DNA of 64,000 nt from Nocardia sp. MH4 (GTDB lineage Bacteria > Actinomycetota > Actinomycetes > Mycobacteriales > Mycobacteriaceae), in NCBI RefSeq assembly GCF_019266065.1, contig NZ_LPNR01000134.1:17829-81828 (forward strand), read 5' to 3'. The notes below the pieces were generated by a model. The model worked only from the letters and a program-made list of their open reading frames with translations, ran no database searches and was not told where the DNA came from. The position numbers and the translations under genes were made by a program. Each line of letters begins with the position of its first letter. Position 1 is the first letter of the stretch. This document shows, in pieces, positions 28,615 through 38,032 of this stretch.

Positions 28615-29154
28615 GTGTCTCCTCCGGCCGATCGCGCGAACAGTCGACGCCGCCAGCCGCGGCGGCGCGGTTCGGCGAGCAATGCCGGCAAGCCGCGGAT
28701 GCGCACGGTCCGCGAGACCTCCGCGGGCGGCCTGGTCGTCGACGGTCTCGACGGCCCGCGTGAGCACCGCTCCGCCGCGCTGATCGGGCGCACCGATCGC
28801 CGGGGCAGGCTGCTGTGGTCGCTGCCCAAAGGGCATATCGAAGCCGGCGAGACCTCCGAGCAGACCGCCATCCGCGAGGTCGCCGAGGAAACCGGGATCA
28901 ACGGTGAAGTCGTCGCCGAACTGGGCAGTATCGATTACTGGTTCGTGACCGAGGGCAGGCGGGTACACAAGACCGTGCACCATTTCCTGCTGCGCTCGCT
29001 CGGCGGTGAACTGTCCGACGCCGACGTGGAAGTCACCCAGGTTGCGTGGGTTCCGTTGAGCGAGTTGGATTCCCGATTGGCCTACGCCGACGAACGGCGG
29101 CTGGCCGAAGTGGCGAATCGAATGATCGACCGGATGGAGACCGGCAAGCGATGA
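28615..29154 (+). CDS. mutT4: NUDIX hydrolase MutT4
   Basis: A 179-residue protein with a basic N-terminal tail and a full Nudix box, GHIEAGETSEQTAIREVAEETGI (shown here in pattern only: G-x5-E-x7-REVxEExG, about residues 80-102). The box follows LLWSLPK, the usual lead-in. Position between pcnA and the DUF6049 gene matches the mycobacterial mutT4 locus. The protein probably removes damaged nucleotides or other nucleoside diphosphate derivatives. The GTG start may be leaderless (TAAGCT at 28603-28608). Its stop overlaps the next gene by ATGA. Confidence 0.88.
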   Translation: MSPPADRANSRRRQPRRRGSASNAGKPRMRTVRETSAGGLVVDGLDGPREHRSAALIGRTDRRGRLLWSLPKGHIEAGETSEQTAIREVAEETGINGEVVAELGSIDYWFVTEGRRVHKTVHHFLLRSLGGELSDADVEVTQVAWVPLSELDSRLAYADERRLAEVANRMIDRMETGKR

Positions 29155-31580
29155 CGGGTGGACTGTTCCGGCTGATCACGGCGGTCCTGACCATCTTGGG
29201 TTCGGTGACGCTTCTGCCTTCGGTCGCGCACGCGCAGCCGAACGGGTCGGGCGCGAGCACACCGAAGTTCCTCAAGCTGACGCTGGACGCCGTCGCGCCG
29301 GGCACGGTCACGACGAGCAGCGACCCGATGCTGACGGTGTCGGGCACGGTCACCAATATCGGCGACCGCGTCGTCGACGACGTGAGCGTGCGGATCCAGC
29401 GGGCCGCGCCGGTGCAGTCCCCGAGCGGACTGCGCAGTTCGCTGCGGCTCGATCAGGTGAACTACGAGATCACCGGGCCGTTCCAGGATGTGGCGGAACG
29501 ACTGAGTCCCGGTCAGCGCAAGCAGTTCTCGGTGCGCATCGCGTTGCGCGCCGGGGGCGAGGGCGCCTCGCTGGGGCTGACCGACCCCGGGGTGTATCCG
29601 CTGCTGCTCAATGTCAACGGCGAACCCGCCTACGGCACCCAGGCCCGGCTCGACGACGCCCGCTTCCTGCTGCCGGTGCTCGGTTTGCCCGGCGCCGGTG
29701 GCGACGCGACCGGCGCGGCGAGTGAGCCGGTGCCCGCGCCCGCGGACGCGACGCCGGTGGCCACCACGCTGATCTGGCCGCTGGCCGACCGGCCGCGCAT
29801 GGTCGCGGGCAAACCGGGCTCGGTCAACGGGCAGCCGGAACTGCTCGACGACGAGCTGGCCGTCTCCGTCGGCAAGGGCGGGCGGCTCGAGCAACTGGTC
29901 GCCGCGCTGGAATCGGTCGCGCCGGGTCCCGGCCGCGAGCGCGGCGTGGCGAGTTCGGTGTGCATCGCCATCGACCCCGACCTGGTCTCCACCGTGCAGA
30001 CGATGACGCGCGGCTACCGCGTGCTGGCCAGCCCGTCCGACCCCAGCGGCGCGACCAGGGAGGGGACCGGGGCGGCGAGCGCGCAGGCCTGGCTCGACCG
30101 GCTGCGTGCCCTGGCCGGGTCCATGTGCACCGTCGCCCTGCCGTTCGCGCAGGTCGACGTGTCGGCGCTGGCCGCGGTGAACGATCCCGGCCTGTCCGCG
30201 CGCGCGCTGACCGCGCCCGCCGACGTGGTCGACGCGATCCTGGGCACCCGTTCGCTGCGCGGGGTCAGCCTGCCCGACTCCGGCAGCATCGACGACCCGG
30301 CCGGGCAGCTGCTGCGCGACCACGGCTACGGGACGACGGTGCTGGCGAGCACGGCGGTCTCGACCGACGGCGCGAGCAGCGATACCGAGAACGCGCTGAC
30401 CTCCGCGCCGGTGACGTTGGAGCCGGGCGTCGTCGTGGGCGGGGAGCAGGCGGCGCCGGATGTCGTCCGCGTGCCGACCGTGAGCGTCGAACCGCCCGCG
30501 GGCGCGCCGGCGGGCACCGACCCCGCGCTGCGTGTAACCACCTTCGACATCTGGTCGGCGACCGCGCTCGCCGCCGTCGGCTCGAACCCGCCGACGCCGT
30601 CGTTCACCCCGTCGAAAGTGCGCTTCGACGTCACCAACGACTCGCGCGCCGCGCGGTTGCAGGACGCGCTCGGCGCGATCGCCTGGTCCGCGCTCAACCC
30701 GTCGCCGGAGCGGCCGCGCTCGCAGCTGCTGATGCCACCGCAGCAGTGGGGCGCCAATCGGGAAGAGGGCATCGCGCTGCTCAAGCAGGTTGAATTGCTG
30801 ACCCGCAACAACCTCGCCAGCCCGCGCGGATTCGCCGAACTCGTCGCCCAGGCGCCCGATCCGCGCCCGTACGCGCTGGAATACCTGCCGCGTGCGGCCC
30901 AGGACGCGGCGCCGGAGCGGTTCGTGCCACCGGTCCGCGACCAGGGCGCCCGGATCACCGAACTGATGCGCGCGCTGGTCGAGCTGCCGGAATCGGAGCT
31001 CACCCCGCACGCCTTCCTGACCCCGGCCCGCGAAGACCTGCTGCGCGCGCTCAGCCTGTCCGACCGCAGGGCCGACGACGACACGCTCGCCGATCTGCAC
31101 GCCCAGCGTCGCATCGATCAGGTCACCAAGGAACTCGACACCATGTTCTCGTCGGTGTCGGTGTTGCCGCCGGGTGGGGTGTACACGCTGGCCTCCGAGC
31201 AGAGCCCGCTGCTGCTGGTCGCCCGCAACGAACTGCCGGTCGCCATCCGGGTGCAATTCCGGATCGAGGCGCCCGCCGAGACGAACATCACCGATATCGG
31301 CGAACAGCTGCTTCCGCCCTCCGGTACCAGGTCGTTCCAGATTCCGACCGAGGTGAGCGACAGCCGTAAGCTGGTGATTCCGATTTCCCTTACCACGCCG
31401 GACGGCGTAGCGCTAGGGGAGCCGACCTCGGTCTCGGTCCGCTCGAACGCCTACGGACAGGCCTTGGCCATAATTACGGCATGTGCCGGAATATTGCTGT
31501 TGCTGTTGGCCGGGCGCCGGCTCCTGCGCCGGTTCCGTGGGCAGCCCGACCCCGCCGACGAGGGGTTCGAACGGCAGTGA
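29151..31580 (+). CDS. exported DUF6049 family membrane protein
   Basis: An 809-residue protein: signal peptide (FRLITAVLTILGSVTLLPSV, cleaved near AHA), a long extracellular part and a single C-terminal transmembrane helix (IITACAGILLLLLAGRRLL) with a short basic tail inside the cell. The extracellular part begins with an Ig-like strand region (VSGTVTNIGDRVVDDVSVRI). It is the homologue by position of M. tuberculosis Rv3909, between mutT4 and murJ, whose function is not established; proximity to murJ suggests a cell-wall role. The ATG overlaps the mutT4 stop. Confidence 0.88.
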   Translation: MTGGLFRLITAVLTILGSVTLLPSVAHAQPNGSGASTPKFLKLTLDAVAPGTVTTSSDPMLTVSGTVTNIGDRVVDDVSVRIQRAAPVQSPSGLRSSLRLDQVNYEITGPFQDVAERLSPGQRKQFSVRIALRAGGEGASLGLTDPGVYPLLLNVNGEPAYGTQARLDDARFLLPVLGLPGAGGDATGAASEPVPAPADATPVATTLIWPLADRPRMVAGKPGSVNGQPELLDDELAVSVGKGGRLEQLVAALESVAPGPGRERGVASSVCIAIDPDLVSTVQTMTRGYRVLASPSDPSGATREGTGAASAQAWLDRLRALAGSMCTVALPFAQVDVSALAAVNDPGLSARALTAPADVVDAILGTRSLRGVSLPDSGSIDDPAGQLLRDHGYGTTVLASTAVSTDGASSDTENALTSAPVTLEPGVVVGGEQAAPDVVRVPTVSVEPPAGAPAGTDPALRVTTFDIWSATALAAVGSNPPTPSFTPSKVRFDVTNDSRAARLQDALGAIAWSALNPSPERPRSQLLMPPQQWGANREEGIALLKQVELLTRNNLASPRGFAELVAQAPDPRPYALEYLPRAAQDAAPERFVPPVRDQGARITELMRALVELPESELTPHAFLTPAREDLLRALSLSDRRADDDTLADLHAQRRIDQVTKELDTMFSSVSVLPPGGVYTLASEQSPLLLVARNELPVAIRVQFRIEAPAETNITDIGEQLLPPSGTRSFQIPTEVSDSRKLVIPISLTTPDGVALGEPTSVSVRSNAYGQALAIITACAGILLLLLAGRRLLRRFRGQPDPADEGFERQ

Positions 31581-31700
31581 ACGCCCACGCCTGAGACGCG
31601 GGCGGGGGACCATGGCAGACAAGGACGACAGTGGCACGGGTGAGCGAAACGCTCATCGGACCGGCGGGATTCGCGGGTTGCGCCGGGTACAGGAGGCATG

Positions 31701-34700
31701 ATGGGCGACGATGATTCCGCTCATCGGCACGACCACGACGATCGCCGCGACGGACCGGCACGCCCGGCCCCGGTCGCGCCGTGGGAGCGTGGCATGACCG
31801 GCGGGGAGCACGAGGGGAACATCGCCGCGCCGCGTCCGGGGGCGCCGGAGGGTCGGTCGTATCAGCCCGTCGATCCCGGTGTCGACCAGCCGGGTGGGCC
31901 ACGTCCGCCGATGCCGGGTCAGCCCGGCTATCGCCCCGCCGACCAGCCGCCGCCCGGGTATCGGCCCGACAATCGTGCGCCGGATCCGTCGCGCGCGGCG
32001 TACGGCGAGCGGCCCGACGGTCCGCAGCATCCTGGTGTTCCGCGCGTGCAGTTGCCGGGGCAGCCCGGCGAGATCGCGCCGCGGCCCGGGACCGCAGGTC
32101 GTCCGGGGGTTCCGCCGCAGCGGCCCGGTCAGCCGCCCTATCCGGCTGCCGGTCAGTCGGGGGAGTTCCCGCTGCAACCACGACCGGGCCAACCGGCACG
32201 TGGTCAGTCCGGTGACCCGCTGCGGCCGGGTCAGCCGCCACGTCCCGTGGTCGGTCCCGGTGGTCAGTCGGGGGAGATTCCCCGGCAGCCGCGACCGGAT
32301 CAGCCGCGCGGGCGCTCGGGGGACTTCCCGCCGGAGCAACGTCCTGGCCAACCAGGACCTCGCGGCGACGAGCTCCGTCCGCAACGCCCCGGACCGAGTT
32401 CCGGCGAGTTCCCACAGCAGCGGCCGGGCCAGCCGCCGCGTCCCGTGGCCGGTCCCGGTGGTCAGTCGGGTGAATTTCCCCGGCAGCAGCGGCCGGGTCA
32501 GCCGCCGCGCGGGCGCTCGGGAGACTTCCCGCCTGCGCATCCCGGTGCCGACGAATTCCCGGGACAGCGCCTGCTGCCCGGCTCGGGTGGTTTCCCGCCG
32601 GAGCAGCGGCCGGGCCACCCCGGACCCGGTGCGCGCGCCGACGAGCTCCGTCCACAACGCCCCGGACCGAGTTCCGGAGAGTTCCCACAGCAGCGGCCGG
32701 GCCAGCCGCCGCGTCCCGTGGCCGGTCCCGGTGGCCAGTCGGGTGAGATTCCCCGGCAGCAGCGGCCGGGCCACGCGCCGCGTCCGGCGTCGGGCGCCGA
32801 GGAGTTCCCCTCGCAGCACCCCGGTAGTCGTGCGGGTGACTTCCCGGCCGAGCAGCGTCCGGGCGCGCGCCCCGACGACGGCCGTCGGCCGCGGCAGCCC
32901 GGGCGGACGCCCGCCTCGGGTGAGTTCCCGCAGCAGCGGCCCGCGCCGCCGCACGGGTCGGCGTCCGGTGCGATTCCGCGCCAGGCGCGTCCCGATCTGG
33001 ACGCGGGTGTCCGTCCGCAGCGTCCCCGGGAAGGTTCGGTGCCGCCGCCCGGTCCGGGTGCGGGGGAATTCTCCCGGAATCCGGGTGGCCCGCGCGGTCC
33101 GCAGTCCGGCGCCATCCCGCGGCAGGGTCGCCCCGACCAGCACTTCGGCGATCAGCCCGGCGCGTCGGGCGACGCCCCGAGTCGTCGACCGGAGGGCCGT
33201 CGCAACGCGCCCCAGCGCCCGTCCTATCCGGGGATGCCCGGCACGCCGGTCGGCGCGCAGGCCGAACCCGCGACCCGCCGGACGACGGGCGGTCGCCGCG
33301 CGGCCGTCGTCGACGACCCGGCCGCCGCCAAGACCCAGAAGATCGCCCGCCCCGAGCGGGTGACCGCCGAAAAGCCGGCGACCCCGCAGAGCGCCAACGC
33401 GAAACTGCTCAAGGACTCCGGCTCGATCGCGATCGCGACGCTGGTCAGCCGCGTCACCGGCTTCGCCAAGCAGCTGCTGCTGCTCACGGTGCTCGGTCCG
33501 GCCATCGCCAGTGCGTTCATCTCGGCGAACCTGATCCCGAACATGGTGGCCGAGCTGGTACTCGGCGCCGTGCTGACCGCCATCGTCGTGCCGACCCTGG
33601 TACGCGCCGAACACGAGGACGCCGACAACGGCGCCGCGTTCGTCCGCAGACTGGTGACCGCCGCCTTCGCGGTGCTGTTCGCCGCGACCGTGCTGACGCT
33701 GGCCGCGACACCGATCCTGGCCAGCCATGTGCTGGTGGCCTCCGACGGCAAGGTCGACACCCACCTCACCACCGCGCTGACCTACCTGCTGGCGCCGGCG
33801 ATCCTCTTCTACGGCATGTCGGCCCTGTTCACCGCGATCCTCAACACGAGGCAGGCGTTCAAGCCGGGCGCGTGGGCGCCGGTGCTCAACAACGTCGTCG
33901 TGCTGGCGGTGCTGGCCGTCTACGCGCTGACACCCGGCGAGATCACCCTCGATCCGGTGCGGATGAGCGACCCGAAACTGCTGGTCCTCGGCGTCGGCAT
34001 CACTCTGGGTGTGGCCACCCAGGCACTGAGCCTGCTGCCCGCGATCCGCAGGCACGGCATCAATCTGCGCCCGCTGTGGGGCGTCGACGCGCGCCTCAAG
34101 CAGTTCGGCAGGATGGGCGCCGCGATCATCCTGTACGTGCTGATCAGCCAGATCGGCCTGGTCGTCGCGAACAACATCGCGTCCTCGGCCGACGAGGCCG
34201 GTCCCGCGATCTTCGCCAACGCGTGGGCACTGCTGCAACTGCCCTACGGCGTGCTCGGTGTCACCCTGCTCACCGCGATCATGCCGAGGCTGAGCCGCAA
34301 CGCCGCCGACGACGACACCCCCGCCGTGGTCGACGACCTGTCCGTGGCCACCCGCCTGACGATGATCGCGCTGATCCCCGTGGTCACCTTCCTGACCCTC
34401 GCGGGTCCGGAGATCGGCCAGGCGCTCTACGGCTACGCCCGCTTCTCCGGCGACGCCGAACGCCTCGGCAGCGCGGTGAGCTGGTCGGCGTTCTCGCTGA
34501 TCCCGTACTCCCTGGTGCTGATCCACCTGCGCGTGTTCTATGCCCGCGAGCAGGCCTGGACGCCGACCTGGATCATCCTCGGCATCACCACGATCAAGAT
34601 CCTGTTCTCGGCACTGGCCCCGGTGCTGGCCCGCGACAGCGACGACGTGGTGATCATCCTCGGCGTCGCCACCGGCCTCGGGTTCACCGCGGGCGCGGTG

Positions 34701-37061
34701 ATCGGCGGCCTGCTGCTGCACCGCAGCCTCGGTGACCTGCGGATGGCCAATGTCGGCCGCACGGTGACGCGCGTACTGCTCGCGTCCGTGGCCGGCGGCG
34801 CGGTGATGCTCATCGTCGACACGGTGACCGGGCTCGACCGGGTCTCCGGCGGCGCGGGTTCGCTGTTGCGCGTGGTCATCGACTCGGTGGTGATGTTCTC
34901 GGTCGCCTTCGGTCTCATGCGTCTGGCAGGCATCCCCGAGGTCGTGGCGATCACCGTCGCCGTGTCGCGCAAGCTGGGTATCACTCCGCCCGCGCCGGAC
35001 CTCGGCCTGGACGAGACCCCCGCCGAGGACATCTACGCGACCACGATCCTGCGCAGGCCCGACACCTACGCGTTCCCGTCGTATGGGCCGTCGATGGACA
35101 CCCAGACGATGGTCCTACCGGTGATCCGGCCCGGCGCTGTTGACATCACCGGTCAGGCACAGTTCCCGTACGCTGTTCGGCATACCGACATGGGTGGCGA
35201 TGACGCCAGCACGCGGAAGATTCCGCGAGATCAGGCCGAAGGAGGACCGAGGGTGAGCGATGACGCGGTGGGCGGCGTCCCGGCCGCTGATTCTGCGGCG
35301 CGCGCAGCAGGAGGAATGTCCACCGATGTCGATCCTGCCGCGTCCGGCGCGACAGGATCCGAGCAGGCCGACACGCCCGACGAGGCCGAATCGCCGCATA
35401 ACAGCTCGGCAGAGGACCAGGGACCGGCGGACGACGCGCGCGCGATGCCGCCGCACGATCCGACGCACGACACCGGCATGCTGCCGATCCCGCCGCAGGT
35501 CCCGCCTGCCGCGGCGAACCGTGCCCAGCGTGGCCCCAAGCTGATCCCCGGCGCGTCCGTGGCGGGTGGCAGGTATCGCCTGCTGGCCGGGCACGGCGGT
35601 GCTCGCGGCCTGAAGTTCTGGCAGGCACTCGACATCAAGCTCGACCGCGAGGTGGCGCTGACCTTCGTCGACGCCGACCAGAAGTCGGGCGAGAACTCCG
35701 GGCACGACGGCCCCCAGGCGATCCTGTCGCGCACCCTGCGCCTGGGCCGGATCAATTCGCCCGGCCTGGCAAGGGTCCTGGACGTGGTCCGCGGCAGCTC
35801 CGGCGGCATCGTCGTCGCCGAGTGGACGCCCGGTCGCTCGCTGCGCGAGATGGCCGAGACCGTCCCCTCGCCGATCGGCGCCGCCAGGGCCATCCGGGCC
35901 CTCGCCTCGGCGGCCGAACTGGCCCACCGCGGCGGCGGCTCGCTGTCGATCGATCATCCCGACCGGATCCGGATCAGTGCCTCCGGTGACGCCGTGCTGG
36001 CGTTCCCCGGCACCCTCGGCGATTCCGACGCCCAGAGCGACGTGCGTGGTCTCGGCGCCATGCTCTACGCCCTGATCACCGCGCGCTGGCCCATCCGGGT
36101 CGGCGGTGTCACCGGGACCGCGGCCACCATCGGCGGCCTGCGCCTGGCCGATTTCGGCCCCGACGGCACCCCCGTCGAGCCGCGGCAGATCCGGCCGGAG
36201 GTCCCTTTCGAGATCTCGGCCGTCGCGGTTCGCTCGCTGGAGTCGAACAAGGGCGTGCGGACGGCCGCGACGGTGCAGCACGTGCTCGAGCAGGCCTCGG
36301 TCGTCGACCAGAAGACCGATTTCATCCCGGTCCTGCGGCTGGGTCAGCGCGCGGTCGCGGGCGGACCGGATTCGCTCGCCGATCCGGAATTGCTCGCCGC
36401 CGAGCGGGAACGCTCGCAGCGGATGATGTGGATCATGGTCGGCCTCGGCGTCCTCGCGGCGCTGGTCGTCGGCATTCTCATCTGGTGGATGGTCAGCATC
36501 TTCGCGCCCGGCGCCTCGGACAAACCGCTGGACGAGCAGATCAACATCGGGCTCACCTCGAGTGTCGCGCCGCCGAGCGCGGCGCCACCGGCCGGGCAGA
36601 CCCCGGCCGCGCCGCCGACCAGTGTGCCGGTGCCGGTCACCGGTGCCGCGGTGTTCTCCCCGGAGGGCACCCCGGACGGTGCGGCGGGCGCGGGCGCGGT
36701 GCTCGACCAGAACCCGGCGACGGTGTGGCGCACCGACCAGTATTTCCAGCAGTTCCCCGCCCTCAAGAAGGGCGTGGGGCTGCTGGCCACGCTGCCGACG
36801 CCGGCGAAGCTGACCAATGTCTCGATCGCCTCGCCCAGCGCGGGCAGCACCGTCGAGATCCGCACCTCGCCGACCGAGACGCCCACGCTCGACCAGACCC
36901 AGTTGATCGGCTCGGCCAAGCTCGTCGACGGCGTCACCGACATCGCCGTGCAGACCGACCAGGCCGCTCGTTTCGTGCTCGTATGGATCACCGGACTCGC
37001 GAATTCGGGCGGTCAATTCCAGACCGCCATCGCCGACGTCCGCTTCGACGCCGCGCCCTAG
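31701..37061 (+). CDS. murJ: MurJ lipid II flippase fused to pseudokinase, with extended repetitive N-terminus
   Basis: A 1786-residue protein. Residues 1 to about 560 are a Pro/Gln/Arg/Gly-rich cytoplasmic extension made of repeats such as RPGQPPRPVAGPGGQSGE. Residues about 565-1095 are the MurJ/MviN membrane domain (starting LKDSGSIAIATLVSRVTGFAKQ), which flips lipid II for peptidoglycan synthesis. A linker is followed by a protein-kinase-like fold (about 1284-1540, GGRYRLLAGHGGARGLKFWQ) that lacks a normal glycine loop and catalytic HRD and so is a pseudokinase. Then come one TM helix (about 1577-1600) and an extracellular discoidin-like domain. This layout matches mycobacterial MviN, whose pseudokinase binds FhaA after phosphorylation by PknB. 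AGGAGG precedes the second of two ATGs (31698 and 31701). Confidence 0.92.
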   Translation: MGDDDSAHRHDHDDRRDGPARPAPVAPWERGMTGGEHEGNIAAPRPGAPEGRSYQPVDPGVDQPGGPRPPMPGQPGYRPADQPPPGYRPDNRAPDPSRAAYGERPDGPQHPGVPRVQLPGQPGEIAPRPGTAGRPGVPPQRPGQPPYPAAGQSGEFPLQPRPGQPARGQSGDPLRPGQPPRPVVGPGGQSGEIPRQPRPDQPRGRSGDFPPEQRPGQPGPRGDELRPQRPGPSSGEFPQQRPGQPPRPVAGPGGQSGEFPRQQRPGQPPRGRSGDFPPAHPGADEFPGQRLLPGSGGFPPEQRPGHPGPGARADELRPQRPGPSSGEFPQQRPGQPPRPVAGPGGQSGEIPRQQRPGHAPRPASGAEEFPSQHPGSRAGDFPAEQRPGARPDDGRRPRQPGRTPASGEFPQQRPAPPHGSASGAIPRQARPDLDAGVRPQRPREGSVPPPGPGAGEFSRNPGGPRGPQSGAIPRQGRPDQHFGDQPGASGDAPSRRPEGRRNAPQRPSYPGMPGTPVGAQAEPATRRTTGGRRAAVVDDPAAAKTQKIARPERVTAEKPATPQSANAKLLKDSGSIAIATLVSRVTGFAKQLLLLTVLGPAIASAFISANLIPNMVAELVLGAVLTAIVVPTLVRAEHEDADNGAAFVRRLVTAAFAVLFAATVLTLAATPILASHVLVASDGKVDTHLTTALTYLLAPAILFYGMSALFTAILNTRQAFKPGAWAPVLNNVVVLAVLAVYALTPGEITLDPVRMSDPKLLVLGVGITLGVATQALSLLPAIRRHGINLRPLWGVDARLKQFGRMGAAIILYVLISQIGLVVANNIASSADEAGPAIFANAWALLQLPYGVLGVTLLTAIMPRLSRNAADDDTPAVVDDLSVATRLTMIALIPVVTFLTLAGPEIGQALYGYARFSGDAERLGSAVSWSAFSLIPYSLVLIHLRVFYAREQAWTPTWIILGITTIKILFSALAPVLARDSDDVVIILGVATGLGFTAGAVIGGLLLHRSLGDLRMANVGRTVTRVLLASVAGGAVMLIVDTVTGLDRVSGGAGSLLRVVIDSVVMFSVAFGLMRLAGIPEVVAITVAVSRKLGITPPAPDLGLDETPAEDIYATTILRRPDTYAFPSYGPSMDTQTMVLPVIRPGAVDITGQAQFPYAVRHTDMGGDDASTRKIPRDQAEGGPRVSDDAVGGVPAADSAARAAGGMSTDVDPAASGATGSEQADTPDEAESPHNSSAEDQGPADDARAMPPHDPTHDTGMLPIPPQVPPAAANRAQRGPKLIPGASVAGGRYRLLAGHGGARGLKFWQALDIKLDREVALTFVDADQKSGENSGHDGPQAILSRTLRLGRINSPGLARVLDVVRGSSGGIVVAEWTPGRSLREMAETVPSPIGAARAIRALASAAELAHRGGGSLSIDHPDRIRISASGDAVLAFPGTLGDSDAQSDVRGLGAMLYALITARWPIRVGGVTGTAATIGGLRLADFGPDGTPVEPRQIRPEVPFEISAVAVRSLESNKGVRTAATVQHVLEQASVVDQKTDFIPVLRLGQRAVAGGPDSLADPELLAAERERSQRMMWIMVGLGVLAALVVGILIWWMVSIFAPGASDKPLDEQINIGLTSSVAPPSAAPPAGQTPAAPPTSVPVPVTGAAVFSPEGTPDGAAGAGAVLDQNPATVWRTDQYFQQFPALKKGVGLLATLPTPAKLTNVSIASPSAGSTVEIRTSPTETPTLDQTQLIGSAKLVDGVTDIAVQTDQAARFVLVWITGLANSGGQFQTAIADVRFDAAP
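32367..32506 (+). repeat. in-frame direct repeat in murJ, copy 1
   Basis: About 140 bp nearly identical to 32640-32779, offset by 273 bp (91 codons). It encodes the Pro/Gln/Arg-rich segment starting DELRPQRPGPSSGEFPQQ. Confidence 0.85.
32640..32779 (+). repeat. in-frame direct repeat in murJ, copy 2
   Basis: Second copy of the 32367-32506 segment, with only a handful of base differences. The offset of exactly 91 codons preserves the frame and suggests a recent internal duplication. Confidence 0.85.
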
Positions 37062-37150
37062 CTCCGCGTCGACCCATCTCCCACCGCTATCAACGCAGGT
37101 GGCCGCCACATTCCGCGCCGAGATCGGACGTTCATCGAACTGCGGTCCGG

Positions 37151-37180
37151 TTGGTGCGCAATTGTTATCGACGATATGAT
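37151..37180 (+). promoter_or_regulatory. candidate vegetative promoter of sigM
   Basis: TTGGTG at 37151-37156 and TATGAT at 37175-37180 with an 18-bp spacer, in the 250-bp gap between murJ and sigM. Good -10 match, moderate -35. Confidence 0.45.
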
Positions 37181-37312
37181 CGGGCCGCGCTCTCGGCAGA
37201 GAGTTACCCAGGATTTGTCGACGTCGATCCTGGACGCCGCAGTAGTCAGGTGATGGATCGGCCTCGTTCGCCGACGTGAAGTCGCCGTAATGAGCGCTGT
37301 CCAAGGGGTCAG

Positions 37313-37948
37313 GTGTCGCCGGAAGTCAACGAGCAGGTCCGCGGGGGGAGAACGCGGCAGGTCGCCGCATACCGCGACCGCTCGTTCGTGCTGGAGAACG
37401 GCAGCGACAAGGAACTGCTGGCCGCCCACGTCCGTGGCGTGCCGCATGCCTTCGCCGAACTGCTGCGCAGGCACAAGGACCATCTGTGGCAGACCGCGCT
37501 GCGCACCTCCTACAGCCGCGAGGACGCCGCCGATTCCCTGCAGGACGCGCTGCTGTCCGCGCATCGCACCGCGGGCTCGTTCCGGGCCGAGGCCGAGGTC
37601 CGCAGCTGGCTGCACGCCATCGTCGTCAACGCGTGTCTGGACCGGATTCGCCGCAACAAGACCCGGCGGGCGATCTCGATCACACCCGACACGATGCCCG
37701 AGGCGGTCGAGCCGCGCGACGAGTTCGCCGAGTACGAACTGTCGACCGTCGTCGGCGAGGCGCTGTTCACGCTGCCGGAGGACCAGCGGCTCGCGCTGGT
37801 CATGGTCGAGATGGAAGGCCGTAGCGTGGCCGAAACCGCCGCCGCGCTCGGCGTGGCGGAGGGCACTATCAAGAGCCGTTGCTCCCGAGCGCGCGTACGT
37901 TTGCAAGAACGTTTGGAATTTTTCCGGGATCCGGGGAACCGGACCTAG
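37313..37948 (+). CDS. sigM: ECF RNA polymerase sigma factor SigM
   Basis: A 211-residue ECF sigma factor. Region 2 includes YSREDAADSLQDALLSAHRT and SWLHAIVVNACLDRIRR; region 4 includes LPEDQRLALVMVEMEGRSVA and the HTH GVAEGTIKSRCSRARVRL. Position between murJ and a membrane anti-sigma gene followed by trxB-trxA corresponds to mycobacterial sigM. The GTG start has AGGGG about 8 bases upstream. In mycobacteria SigM controls Esx-type secretion genes and surface lipids. Confidence 0.9.
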   Translation: MSPEVNEQVRGGRTRQVAAYRDRSFVLENGSDKELLAAHVRGVPHAFAELLRRHKDHLWQTALRTSYSREDAADSLQDALLSAHRTAGSFRAEAEVRSWLHAIVVNACLDRIRRNKTRRAISITPDTMPEAVEPRDEFAEYELSTVVGEALFTLPEDQRLALVMVEMEGRSVAETAAALGVAEGTIKSRCSRARVRLQERLEFFRDPGNRT

Positions 37949-38032
37949 CCCGGATGCGTCATTAACAGTGACGAACAAGTCAGCGATGTAAATCCTGCGA
38001 TCCGATATCGACAGAACAGGGGAGGTGCGAGG

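Noticed and set aside
29082..31256. Long antisense frame opposite the DUF6049 gene
   Set aside because: Typical high-GC shadow frame, rich in Arg/His/Gly, with a well-supported gene on the other strand.
31653..34721. 1022-codon antisense frame opposite murJ
   Set aside because: Shadow of the proline-rich repeats and the MurJ domain; no recognised domain.
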